NCBI GenBank assembly: GCA_021840255.1
Contig: JAKBYX010000003.1
Coordinates: 1 to 64,000, forward strand
Direction of reading: 5' to 3'
Source: Nitrospirota bacterium
GTDB lineage: Bacteria; Nitrospirota; Thermodesulfovibrionia; Thermodesulfovibrionales; JdFR-88
DNA length: 64,000 nucleotides
Shown: positions 17,866 to 26,166 of the stretch, piece after piece
How the letters are laid out: every line of letters begins with the position of its first letter
Numbering within the stretch: position 1 is the stretch's first letter
The notes under the pieces: model-generated
The model's input: the letters and a program-made list of their open reading frames with translations, nothing else
Told to the model about the DNA's origin: nothing
The model's database searches: none
Translations under genes and position numbers: made by a program

Positions 17866-18875
17866 TGATTAAAGAAGCCCTGAACATGCTTACTACTGGT
17901 ATGAATCTTAGCGAAGCCGAGATGGCGGAGTGCGTGGATGAGATAATGGAGGGCAAGGCAACGCCGGCTCAGATAGGGGCGTTCCTGACCGCGCTCCGGA
18001 TGAAGGGCGAAACGGTGGGTGAGATAACCGGGGCCGCCATGGCCATGAGGAAAAGGGCCATCAGCATAAAGTCGCCCCACGGGACTCTGGACACCTGCGG
18101 GACCGGAGGGGACATGTCCCGCTCTTTTAACGTCTCCACGATATCAGCGATAGTCGTTAGCGCCTGCGGCGTGCCGGTGGCGAAGCACGGCAACCGCTCG
18201 GTCTCAAGCGCCACCGGAAGCGCGGATGTGCTGGAGGCCCTTGGGGTAAAGATAGACCTTTCTCCTGAAAAGGTGGAAAAATGCCTTTTTGATACTGGGT
18301 TCGGCTTTCTTTTCGCCCCCCTTTTCCACCCCGCCATGAAATACGCCATCCTGCCCAGGAAGGAGATCGGCATCCGGACCATATTCAACATACTAGGCCC
18401 GCTTACGAACCCGGCGGGCGCAAGGAGACAGGTAATGGGAGTCTTCACGGACAAGCTCACCAACCCGCTTGCCCATGTGCTTGGCCAACTGGGGGCGGAG
18501 GACGCCATGGTGGTGCACGGGGAGGACGGCCTGGATGAGATAACCGTGTGCGACGGCACGGTGGTCTCCCGTTATGCCAATAACAATGTGCAGGATTTCA
18601 TTATATCTCCGGAGGATTTCGGCCTGAAAAGGGCGGAGCTGAAGGACATACAGGGGGGCGACAGGGACAGGAACGCGGCCATGGCCCTTGCGGTGCTGAG
18701 GAGCGAGCCCGGCCCCGGAAGGGACATTGTGCTGATGAACTCCGCTGCCGCGCTGCTGGTGGCAAACGCTGCCACCAGCCTTCGCGAAGGCTTCGATATG
18801 GCCGCGGAGGCGGTTGATTCCGGCAAGGCATTGAAGAAACTCCAACAGATAAAAGAGATGTCCCAGCTGGTTTAG
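17865..18875 (+). CDS. trpD: Anthranilate phosphoribosyltransferase
   Basis: 336 aa. Transfers the phosphoribosyl group of PRPP to anthranilate. The PRPP-binding motif is DTCGTGGDMSRSFNVST; KHGNRSVSSATGSADVLEALG and GPLTNPAGA are also typical. It overlaps the trpG stop by one base. No trpC, trpF, trpB or trpA follows; the next gene is lolD after 81 nt. Confidence 0.96.
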   Translation: MIKEALNMLTTGMNLSEAEMAECVDEIMEGKATPAQIGAFLTALRMKGETVGEITGAAMAMRKRAISIKSPHGTLDTCGTGGDMSRSFNVSTISAIVVSACGVPVAKHGNRSVSSATGSADVLEALGVKIDLSPEKVEKCLFDTGFGFLFAPLFHPAMKYAILPRKEIGIRTIFNILGPLTNPAGARRQVMGVFTDKLTNPLAHVLGQLGAEDAMVVHGEDGLDEITVCDGTVVSRYANNNVQDFIISPEDFGLKRAELKDIQGGDRDRNAAMALAVLRSEPGPGRDIVLMNSAAALLVANAATSLREGFDMAAEAVDSGKALKKLQQIKEMSQLV

Positions 18876-18956
18876 ACGGGAAAAAACAAAAAAATAAAAA
18901 AATTTTTTTGACAGAGAATTTTTGATTTGCCTTAAAGTTGATGGGGAATTTTTGAT

Positions 18957-19622
18957 TTGATAGAAACAAAGGGGCTTCAAAAAACATTCAGGCATCCGGC
19001 CGGAGAGCTCAATGTCCTTAAAGACATAGACCTCACGATAAAAAACGGGGAGATGGTAGCCCTTGTGGGGGCCTCCGGAGTGGGCAAAAGCACGCTCCTC
19101 CATATACTGGGCACCCTGGACCGGCCGACTGGCGGGCAGGTGCTGCACGACGGCACCGACGTGTTCAGGCTTTCCGAGAAAGCCATAACGGAGTTCCGGA
19201 ACAGGAGGGTGGGGTTCGTTTTTCAGTTCCACCATCTGCTGCCGGAGTTTACCGCCCTTGAGAATGTGATGATGCCGGGTCTCCTTGCCGGAAAGGCGGA
19301 CCGGGAGGAATTAAAGGATCGCGCCAGGGGGCTTCTGCAGGAACTGGGTCTTAAAGGCAGACTCCATCACAGGCCGGGGGAGCTTTCCGGGGGAGAACAG
19401 CAAAGAGTGGCCGTGGCCAGGGCGCTTTTTCTGAACCCTGACGTCGTGCTTGCAGACGAGCCCACCGGCAACCTGGACACCCGGACCGGGCAGGAGCTCT
19501 TTGATCTCCTTTCCCGGCTGAACGCCCAAAAAGGCATTACCTTTGTAATAGCCACGCATGACAAGGACCTCTCGGGCAGGTGCAAAAGGGTCATCTCCCT
19601 GGTAGACGGCAAGATCGTCTGA
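18957..19622 (+). CDS. lolD: Lipoprotein-releasing-type ABC transporter ATP-binding protein (LolD-like)
   Basis: 221 aa. Walker A GASGVGKSTLL, Q-loop with FVFQFHHLLPEFTALENVMMP, signature LSGGEQQRVAVARAL, Walker B VVLADEPTGNLD, H-loop ATHDKD. The region around HHLLPEFTALENV is typical of LolD, which powers release of lipoproteins from the inner membrane. The start is TTG at 18957, the only start that leaves room for the N-terminal strand; GGGG upstream is a weak ribosome site. No LolC/LolE permease is in the window. Confidence 0.85.
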   Translation: MIETKGLQKTFRHPAGELNVLKDIDLTIKNGEMVALVGASGVGKSTLLHILGTLDRPTGGQVLHDGTDVFRLSEKAITEFRNRRVGFVFQFHHLLPEFTALENVMMPGLLAGKADREELKDRARGLLQELGLKGRLHHRPGELSGGEQQRVAVARALFLNPDVVLADEPTGNLDTRTGQELFDLLSRLNAQKGITFVIATHDKDLSGRCKRVISLVDGKIV

Positions 19623-19804
19623 CGGAAAAATTTAAAAACCAAAATAAAAATAGCAGCTTGAATTTTTTGGCGTTCTCCTGGTTTCACGGCTTGCCCTTTT
19701 TGGGGGGGGAAAGGGGCGGAGCCCCATACTATATAGGGAGGGAAGGGTGGGATTAATAAAAAAGGACGTATCCATAGGAATCCCTAAATAGCCATTTTTT
19801 TATC

Positions 19805-20518
19805 TCAGACGGTTCTGGCAGCAGCCACACGGCCAGTGTCCTGCGAGACATCGCTGAGCTTCCCCGCGTGCATCCTGAACCTCCGTTTGGCCTTCTCCGC
19901 CAGAATCCTGTCGTGAGTGACAAGAACGAAGGTTATTCCCATATCCCGGTTGATCCTGTCAAAAAACTCCATCACTTCCGCCTCGGTCTCTTCGTCAAGG
20001 TCGCCTGTAGGCTCATCGGCCAGAAGCAGCTCTGGCCTGTTCATAATGGCTCTGGCTATCGCCACCCTGCGGCGCTGGCCGCCTGAAAGCTGGAAGGGGC
20101 GCGAATTGGCCCTGTCGGCAAGACCTACAAGCTCAAGGTATTCCAGCGCCCGTTTTTCCCTGCCGCCGTTGCGGTTCGGGGAAAAGATGGTGGGCAGCAG
20201 TAGGTTTTCCTTCGCGGTCAGGACGGGCACCAGTGAAGAGAACTGGAAAACGAAACCTATTTTGGACGCTCTGTAATCAGCCAGTCCGCTGTCACCCATG
20301 CTGTACACGTCCTGCCCGTCCACATAGATGTGGCCGGTGCTGGGGTTCAATACGCCGCCCAGGATCGAAAGCAATGTCGTTTTGCCGGAGCCGGAGTGCC
20401 CCATGATGGATATGAAGTCTCCTTTTTCCATGGTCATGTTTGCGTCGTGAACCGCCGTGAACTGCGAGTCCCCTATCTTGAAAACCTTGCTCAGGTGCTC
20501 TATGACAACTTGAGGCAT
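19805..20518 (-). CDS. MacB/LolD-type ABC transporter ATP-binding protein
   Basis: 237 aa from ATG at 20518, which has AGGAGAG seven bases upstream; the longer frame starts inside the neighbouring gene. Walker A GHSGSGKTTLL, Q-loop FVFQFSSLVPVLTAKENLLLP, signature LSGGQRRRVAIARAI, Walker B LLLADEPTGDLD, THDR. It belongs with the FtsX-type permease at 21211-22419, making a mechanotransmission-type exporter with a TPR lipoprotein encoded between them. Confidence 0.87.
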   Translation of the reverse strand: MPQVVIEHLSKVFKIGDSQFTAVHDANMTMEKGDFISIMGHSGSGKTTLLSILGGVLNPSTGHIYVDGQDVYSMGDSGLADYRASKIGFVFQFSSLVPVLTAKENLLLPTIFSPNRNGGREKRALEYLELVGLADRANSRPFQLSGGQRRRVAIARAIMNRPELLLADEPTGDLDEETEAEVMEFFDRINRDMGITFVLVTHDRILAEKAKRRFRMHAGKLSDVSQDTGRVAAARTV

Positions 20519-20534
20519 TCCCCTGCTCTCCTTC

Positions 20535-21203
20535 CTATGCGCCTGCCGCTTCCGCGGCGCTCTTGCCGGACTTGATTTTTCCCATAAGGTCATCCGCCAT
20601 TCCCTGGTCGAGCTTCTCCAGGGCCTCGTACTGCTTCATGGCCCCCTTTTTATCGGCCTGCTTCAGATACGCGTAACCCAGGTCATATCTTGCCGTGGCA
20701 TAGCGGGGGTTCAGTTTGATGGCCTTTTTAAAAGCGGCTATAGCCTTGTTGTTCTTCCCCGTCTTGCTGTACGCCACCCCAAGGTTATTGTAGGCTACGG
20801 CATAGAAAGGCATCATTTTGACGGCCTTTTCATAGGCGGGGACAGCCTCTTCCGGTTTGTTCGATGCGTCATAGGACATTCCAAGCTTCAGGTACGTATA
20901 GCCTTCGGGCTTCAGTTGCGCGGCCTTTTTATAGGCCTCCGCAGCCTTGTCAAACAGGTTGTTCTGGTCGTATATGTCCGCAAGGTCGTACCAGGCCTCA
21001 GCATCGTTCGGGTTTTGCTGGAGGTGTTTTTTCAGGGCGTGAAACTGCTGCAGGACGGCATTCGACTCGGAAGGTCCCAGCACTTTAGGCTGCTCTTTCT
21101 TTTTGGCGCAGGAGGACAAAACAGGCAGAGCGCATGCAAGCGCCACGCACAGGCCTGCCGCCCCTGCGGACCTGAGAAAACCTGAGAAAAGTTTTTGTTC
21201 CAT
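20535..21203 (-). CDS. TPR-repeat lipoprotein
   Basis: 222 aa. Signal peptide with lipobox ALPVLSSC at about residue 32, then KKK. Four or more TPR units follow (AEAWYDLADIYDQNNLFDKA, YTYLKLGMSYDASNKPEEA, AVAYNNLGVAYSKTGKNNKA, ATARYDLGYAYLKQADKKGA). It is probably an adaptor in the periplasm. It lies seven bases from the permease stop and 16 from the ATPase start, so it is part of the same transcription unit. Confidence 0.85.
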   Translation of the reverse strand: MEQKLFSGFLRSAGAAGLCVALACALPVLSSCAKKKEQPKVLGPSESNAVLQQFHALKKHLQQNPNDAEAWYDLADIYDQNNLFDKAAEAYKKAAQLKPEGYTYLKLGMSYDASNKPEEAVPAYEKAVKMMPFYAVAYNNLGVAYSKTGKNNKAIAAFKKAIKLNPRYATARYDLGYAYLKQADKKGAMKQYEALEKLDQGMADDLMGKIKSGKSAAEAAGA

Positions 21204-21210
21204 TTTCCTC

Positions 21211-22419
21211 TCATTCCCCTTTTCTTACCGCTTCATAAGGTTCCATCCTGCTTGCCATTGCCGCCGGTATGAGGGATGAAAGTATCCCCGTGAGCACGGC
21301 AAAGACCACTGCACCCACCACAAGCTCCGCCAGTGTCTGCGCGCCGGGCAGCAGGTAAGGCAGCTTCATGCTGTTGCGCAGCATGTCTTTGAAAAGATAA
21401 AGCAGCGCGGAGCCTACGGCAAGGCCAAGTATGCCTCCAGGCAGGGATATCCAGATGGCCTCGTTCATTATGAGCCCGAAGATGTGCCGTTTTTTTGCCC
21501 CCATGGCCATCATAAGGCCAAGCTCCCTCTGCCTTTCATTGACTATCATATAAAAGGCGAAGCCCATCATCAAAAGCGCCAGCACCCATATGATGAAGCT
21601 GGCCGCAACGATCCCCTTGAGCAGGCCAGCAAGCTGGTTCCTGACCGTGCTTATGACCTTGCCGGATGCGATCGCCTTGATGCCGGGGATGGCGCTCTCT
21701 ATCTTTATGGCGACCCTGTCCGGGCTGTACCCGGCCGCGTCTTTTACCAGAACGGCCGAGATCTGATTCCTGTTGATGGAGATGGGCTGTATGGCCCTGG
21801 ATTGGGACTCGCCGGCCATACTGTATGCCGCATTCATTGTCATGAAGACGGAACGGTCAAAGAAATCCATGCCGGTGGCCTCCATGATCCCCTTGACCTT
21901 AAAGGAGGTGCCGTAAAAAGGTATGGTGTCTCCCACCGCTACGGGCACCAGGCGTCCGACTATTATCTCGTTTCCCTTAAGCGGCTTTCCAAGGTGGTTG
22001 GCAAGCCATGGGGAGACGGTAAAGTCCGTCTTCGGATTGAACGCCACCAGGAACGTGTTCACGTTGAAACAGCAGGTGAAATTGGTCGGTTTTATAAAAA
22101 GTTGAGCGGAGACGCTCTTGACGCCTTCCACTTTTTTGACCTTATCCAGGACGGACCTGTCCATGTAAAAACTTTCGGGTTTGCCGGAAAGCAGGGCTGA
22201 GCGGGCCTCGCTCTCGTATTTATCCGGTACGACGAGCACGTCCGCGCCAAGCCTGTTGGTCCCTATTCTCAAGGCGTTTCTCATGCTGGAGATAAACAGT
22301 GTCGCGGAAAAGATGGTGCCTGTCACCACGGTGACTGCCAGCAGCAGAAGGACGCTCCGTATGACCTTTCTTCTTATGTTCTTGATGGCTACTGAAACGA
22401 TATTCAGTCTGGTTCCCAC
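21211..22419 (-). CDS. MacB/FtsX-family ABC transporter permease
   Basis: 402 aa. One N-terminal membrane segment (VIRSVLLLLAVTVVTGTIFSATLF), a large periplasmic domain of about 230 residues (DVLVVPDKYESEA..., NFTCCFNVNTFLVAFNP), then three C-terminal segments, the FtsX arrangement. This type moves substrates from the periplasm or outer leaflet rather than across the membrane. First gene of the ABC set; the haem-motif propeller gene lies 251 nt upstream. Confidence 0.85.
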   Translation of the reverse strand: MGTRLNIVSVAIKNIRRKVIRSVLLLLAVTVVTGTIFSATLFISSMRNALRIGTNRLGADVLVVPDKYESEARSALLSGKPESFYMDRSVLDKVKKVEGVKSVSAQLFIKPTNFTCCFNVNTFLVAFNPKTDFTVSPWLANHLGKPLKGNEIIVGRLVPVAVGDTIPFYGTSFKVKGIMEATGMDFFDRSVFMTMNAAYSMAGESQSRAIQPISINRNQISAVLVKDAAGYSPDRVAIKIESAIPGIKAIASGKVISTVRNQLAGLLKGIVAASFIIWVLALLMMGFAFYMIVNERQRELGLMMAMGAKKRHIFGLIMNEAIWISLPGGILGLAVGSALLYLFKDMLRNSMKLPYLLPGAQTLAELVVGAVVFAVLTGILSSLIPAAMASRMEPYEAVRKGE

Positions 22420-22558
22420 ACCGTTTCCCCTCTGCGGCTCTTGTATTTTTTAATGTAAAAACTTTCCCGCCGCACAAAAAGATTTAAATAGTAAAAGACC
22501 GGTTGCCTGGCGAACCTGTAGAAAGGGGGCGGAGAAAGGAAAGATCCCGCCCCCTCCC

Positions 22559-22646
22559 TTTTATGCCCTGCGGGCAGCGAATGTAAGGAATTTTCTATCC
22601 GTCACATTCGCCCGCCTGCCCTTCGGGGCCCGCTCGTTATCCATTT
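22559..22646 (+). repeat. Dispersed ~88-bp palindromic repeat, copy B
   Basis: Begins TTTTATGCCCTGCGGGCA and continues GCGAATGTAAGGAATTTTC, GTCACATTCGCCCGCCTG, CCCTTCGGGGCC and TATCCATTTT. Internal pairings are ATGCCC/GGGCA(T) and GCGAATGT/ACATTCGC. It lies between the propeller gene and the permease gene. Confidence 0.85.
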
Positions 22647-22668
22647 TATGCCCTGCGGGCATCGAATG
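22644..22668 (+). repeat. Partial copy of the palindromic repeat, copy B'
   Basis: The first 25 nt of the repeat (TTTTATGCCCTGCGGGCATC, then GAATG) recur directly after copy B and abut the stop codon of the propeller gene at 22671. Confidence 0.8.
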
Positions 22669-22670
22669 GC

Positions 22671-23735
22671 CTAGAACGTTTTGGGTTTGTGCTGCATCCC
22701 CCAGGCCACGGTTATGCCGCAGAGGTTCGGATGCCCCTCGTTCATCCTTATCTGGATGCCGTAAGCGCTGTGGCAACTCTGACAGACAGAGATGTCCCTC
22801 ACGATCTCATGCGTCCTGGCGTTCATCAGCATGAGCCTGCTGTCTTTCTGGTATGTCCTGGCCGGTATCAGGACCCATTTGCCGTCCGGGGTGAATTCAA
22901 GGTCGTGCGGGTAACGGTGCGCCGGCATAATTATATGGTCTATCACCTTGTTGGTCTTCGTCGAGATGACGACGATCTGGGACTTGTGGGTGGGCGGCTT
23001 CAGGCCGGGATCGAACTCATTGGGGGCCGTTACCCACAACTGGCTGCCGTCAGGGGACATCTGCATCTGGTGGAGGAAGGTCATCTGGGGGTCCGTTATC
23101 CTGTCGACGATCTTCTTGGTCTTCCAGTCCAGCACGTCAATGGCGCCTGCGGGCATATCGGACACGTAAGCGTATTTCTGGTTCTTTGTCCATTGTATGC
23201 CGCATACGGCCGCGCCGACCGGTATCTTGTCTACCAGCTTCATCGTCTTCCAGTCCCATTCATAAACATGCCCGTCGGCCATGTCCGTGAAATATACGTG
23301 CTTGCCGTTGGGGCCCATGACCGTGTCGCAGAACTTATGGCCCACGTGCATCTGCCTGGTCTTCACGCCGGTCTTCATGTCATATTCAAGGACGTTGCCG
23401 TCAAGCATGCTGACGATCAGTTTATCGCCGGGAACTATAGCGACACTGTGCATCCCGCCGCCGCCCTTGCTTGCCTCAATATGCAAACCGGCTACCACTC
23501 CTTCCATCTCGCTGCCAGCCTCGGTTATGGCTATCCTGTCGTTCTGGAGGTCTGAAGGCGATTTCCAATTGGCAAGGTTGACCATGGCGATATGGCCGCC
23601 TTCACCAGAGATGAAGGCTATGCCCGTCAAGTTTGGCATGCTGGCGGCCTGGACCGCTGCCGCGTGGGATGCTGAAAGATAATAACCTCCGGACAGCAAA
23701 GCGAGCGCCGCCATAATCAGCAAAACTTTCTTCAT
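22671..23735 (-). CDS. Secreted beta-propeller protein with a c-type haem motif (YncE/NirF-like)
   Basis: 354 aa, signal peptide (VLLIMAALALLSGGYYLSA... AQAA-type site). Repeated blades of the YncE/cytochrome-d1 type: VAIVPGDKLIVSMLDGNVLE, GPNGKHVYFTDMADGHVYEW, SPDGSQLWVTAPNEF, TPDGKWVLIPART. Near the C-terminus CQSCH is a classical CxxCH covalent haem site, so the protein may be a periplasmic cytochrome. No cytochrome maturation gene is in the window. Start ATG follows GGGAGGAATTAA. Electron partner and substrate are unknown. Confidence 0.75.
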   Translation of the reverse strand: MKKVLLIMAALALLSGGYYLSASHAAAVQAASMPNLTGIAFISGEGGHIAMVNLANWKSPSDLQNDRIAITEAGSEMEGVVAGLHIEASKGGGGMHSVAIVPGDKLIVSMLDGNVLEYDMKTGVKTRQMHVGHKFCDTVMGPNGKHVYFTDMADGHVYEWDWKTMKLVDKIPVGAAVCGIQWTKNQKYAYVSDMPAGAIDVLDWKTKKIVDRITDPQMTFLHQMQMSPDGSQLWVTAPNEFDPGLKPPTHKSQIVVISTKTNKVIDHIIMPAHRYPHDLEFTPDGKWVLIPARTYQKDSRLMLMNARTHEIVRDISVCQSCHSAYGIQIRMNEGHPNLCGITVAWGMQHKPKTF

Positions 23736-24089
23736 TTAATTCCTCCCTTTTGAAAAACTTTTCTTCCCTTTTAATTCCCCTCTTTTAGAAAAACCTGAAG
23801 ACCGCTGCTTTTTACGGAAAGAATTTTTCTAAGCGTTTCCACCTCCTTCCCACAGGATGGCAAAAAGCAAAAAACTTTTTTTGCGGATAAATGAAATTCC
23901 CCCTCTTGCTGGCCTAACTATATCGCAGCAAAATTGACGTTTTCAACTTGAAATTACAGTTATGAGAGGATGTCTTTATCGTGGATTGAAAAAACAGAAG
24001 AGCGAAAAATTGAGGGGGGCCGAGGCCCCCTCTCCGAAATAACAGGCCGTTTTTAAGGTTTTTTGTTTTTTGTTTTTTGTTTTTGCCGC
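23736..24089. other. Intergenic region with terminator and T-rich tract
   Basis: Between the propeller gene and the selenoprotein transporter. It contains the terminator at 24004-24032 and a tract of repeated TTTTTTG units at 24058-24085. No gene is supported. Confidence 0.5.
24004..24032 (-). terminator. Intrinsic terminator after the YeeE/YedE gene
   Basis: On the minus strand GAGGGGGCC pairs with GGCCCCCCTC around a two-base loop (24012-24032), followed by AATTTTT. It lies about 58 nt past the TAG stop at 24090, consistent with the readthrough reading of the gene. Confidence 0.65.
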
Positions 24090-25184
24090 CTAATCCCTCA
24101 TAGGCTTTATGAACTTGAAGTACACCATCGTCCAGTTGCCAAGAACGATAAAGAGGGTAGCGACGATTGAGGATACCGCCAAGGTCGACACACCGGTCAA
24201 CCCGTGACCGATGTTTCAGCCACCTGCCGTGGCGGCCCCGAAGCCCATCATCAGGCTTCCGCCAAATACGGTCATGAGCTCGGCTGCCGTGGGGACCTTC
24301 AGCTTGAATTCCTTGAGCGCCCGCGAGCTGAGGAAAGCGCCAAGCGGGACCATCAGGATGTATATGGCGCTCCAGGTTATCTTCAGCCCGAAGAAATCGA
24401 ACATGGGGTAGCCCGAGCCGCTGTTTCGCTGGATCACTGCCAGAAAGGCCTCCGACAGTGGCCCTGTGAAGGAAATCCCCCTGGGCATGCCGCCGTAAAC
24501 GCCTGAGGCCCACCAGGCCACTACAACCAGTATGCCTATCAGCGCCCCGGTGATAGACCACTTGTAGCCCTTGGCGGCGCTCTTCTCGAAAGGTTTCCCC
24601 TTGATGACGAATATCCCTGCCACTACGGTGAAAACCGCTATTATTATCCATTTTGCAAGGTGTCCGCCGCCAAAAAGGTCCGGCAGGCTGATGCCGTATA
24701 TGGTGCTTCCGTCAGGCGCGGTCATGGTTACCTTGTAGCTTCTCAGGAATTCATAAACGGGCCTCAGCACGCCCTTGGTGGTTGTGATGATCCCAAGGCC
24801 GAAGCCAAGTACGGCCACAACCGCTGAAGTGAGGCCTTCGCCCACCCTGTAGAGGACGCCGCTGCCGCATCCGCCGGCAAGCACGATGCCCAGGCCGAAG
24901 ATATACCCCCCCACTATGTTTGCCACCGGGGCAAAGACCTGTCTGGCGAGGGTGAATGGCCCGTATGCGTCGCCGCCCAGCCAGTGCATGTCCTCAAGAA
25001 AGTTTGCGCCTATCATGGCGATGATCAGGGCAAAGATATAAGCCCTGAAGAGGGTGAGATCATTGATGAAGATGACGTCCCTGAAAGCCGTGTTCATGCA
25101 ATACCTTCCTCGCTGCAGAACGAAGCCGAAAGCCAGCCCGATGAGCAGCGCCGTAAGCGCAATCATCACATTCCCCGGTTGCAT
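24090..25184 (-). CDS. YeeE/YedE-family sulfur/selenium transporter, selenocysteine-containing (in-frame UGA)
   Basis: 364 aa if UGA at 24216-24218 is read as selenocysteine (residue 323). Up to there it is a polytopic YeeE/YedE protein: QRGRYCMNTAFRD (Cys29) and LAGGCGSGVLYR (Cys106) are the first two conserved cysteines of the family. The third conserved site lies in ATAGG-U-NIGHGLTGV, with UGA in place of Cys; the frame then continues 41 codons through the expected last membrane segment to TAG. In the studied relative YeeE of Spirochaeta thermophila three such cysteines carry thiosulfate through the membrane. A 7-bp hairpin with loop CGGUGU follows the UGA. Start ATG at 25184 has AGGAGGAG upstream; a longer frame to 25229 has no such site. 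A TGC-to-TGA nonsense mutation is the alternative. Confidence 0.85.
24183..24202 (-). promoter_or_regulatory. Candidate bacterial SECIS element in the YeeE/YedE mRNA
   Basis: On the minus strand GGTTGAC (24202-24196) pairs with GTCGACC (24189-24183), seven pairs including one G-U, around the loop CGGTGT. The loop starts 21 nt after the UGA and has G in its second and third positions, matching known spacing (16-37 nt) and loop rules for bacterial SECIS. An alternative hairpin (ATCGGTCA with TGACCGGT) sits too near the UGA. Confidence 0.65.
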
Positions 25185-25274
25185 TACTCCTCCTTGATCG
25201 GTTTTTGGTCCCCTACGGGGATTTTTCAATTTTTGCTGCGAACATAATAATCAATAAAAATCGAAATTTCAATC

Positions 25275-26069
25275 TCATTCTCCAATTTTAGGTATTATGC
25301 CACTGATAAGTGCTTTTTTATAGACCCTCATGAAAAACCAGACAGACAGCAGTATATAAAGAATGTTGAGCCCGGCGGCATAGGCGAACTCTGCGGGAGG
25401 GAAGACCCCGCTGGATATGACGGACCTCATTCCCTCAAAGGCGTGTGAGGCCGGAATGAACATGGCGACGGTCCTCAGGGCGCGGGGCAATATCCTCACC
25501 GGGTAGAATACGGCCGAAAAGGGCAGGAAAAGGAAGGCAAGCGCCCAGGCCAGTATCTCCGCTTCCAGCCCGTAGCGCAAAATAAGGGCGGTGGTGAGTA
25601 TTCCTATGGTCCATCCCATCGCCACCAGGTTCAGGACAAGCGGCAGCAGGTATATGCCCAGCTTGAAGATGCTGAAGGAGTAAAGCAGCCATCCCAGGGA
25701 TGAGGTCACCGCGAAGGCCGCGATCACCTTTATGGCGCTTATTACCATGAGCGAGGAAAGGTATTCGGTGACCGTGACGGGCGCCACAAAGACGTTAATA
25801 AGATTCCTGGACCACATGTCTTCAAGAAAAGAGACCGATATCCCCTGTTCAGCCCTGAAAAGGACGTCCCAGAGAATAAGGGCCCCTATGAAATAGGAGA
25901 CGAACAACGGCATCCGCCCATGGGATGAGCGCTGCAGGTAAAGCGTGACGAATCCCCATAGCAGCAGGTCCATCGTAGGCCAGTAGAAGGTCTCAAGCAG
26001 CCTGGTAAGGCTTCTCCTGTAGAGATATATCTGCCTCAGGCAGAGGGCCGCTATATGACGGGGTCTCAT
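25275..26069 (-). CDS. ABC-2 type transporter permease
   Basis: 264 aa with six predicted membrane segments (PLFVSYFIGALILWDVLF, VIAAFAVTSSLGWLLYSFSI, ILAWALAFLFLPFSAVFYPV and others). The ABC-2 signature region is IPASHAFEGMRSVI near the C-terminus, and the N-terminal YWPTMDLLLWGFVTLYL is typical. Pairs with the ATPase gene upstream (26157). The start at 26069 has no Shine-Dalgarno; repeat copy C lies directly upstream and separates the two genes. Substrate unknown. Confidence 0.85.
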   Translation of the reverse strand: MRPRHIAALCLRQIYLYRRSLTRLLETFYWPTMDLLLWGFVTLYLQRSSHGRMPLFVSYFIGALILWDVLFRAEQGISVSFLEDMWSRNLINVFVAPVTVTEYLSSLMVISAIKVIAAFAVTSSLGWLLYSFSIFKLGIYLLPLVLNLVAMGWTIGILTTALILRYGLEAEILAWALAFLFLPFSAVFYPVRILPRALRTVAMFIPASHAFEGMRSVISSGVFPPAEFAYAAGLNILYILLSVWFFMRVYKKALISGIIPKIGE

Positions 26070-26076
26070 CGTCCGC

Positions 26077-26166
26077 TTTTATGCCCTGCGGGCATCGAAT
26101 GTAAGGAATTAGCCCCATTGATTGCATTCGCTCGTTTGCCCTGCGGGGTGCGCTCGCTATCCATTT
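26077..26166 (+). repeat. Dispersed ~88-bp palindromic repeat, copy C
   Basis: TTTTATGCCCTGCGGGCATC, GAATGTAAGGAATT, ATTGCATTCGCTCGTTTGCC, CTGCGGGGTGCGCTCGCTAT and CCATTT in order. One end supplies the last codons and stop of the ABC ATPase (stop at 26157) and the other end lies eight bases from the permease start, so the repeat fills the whole gap between two genes of one transporter. Confidence 0.85.

Noticed and set aside
24090-25184. Possibility that the UGA in the transporter is a sequencing error or nonsense mutation
   Set aside because: The stop falls on the family Cys, the frame continues to the expected end, a fitting hairpin follows, and the peroxiredoxin shows the same pattern. 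Still needs read support.
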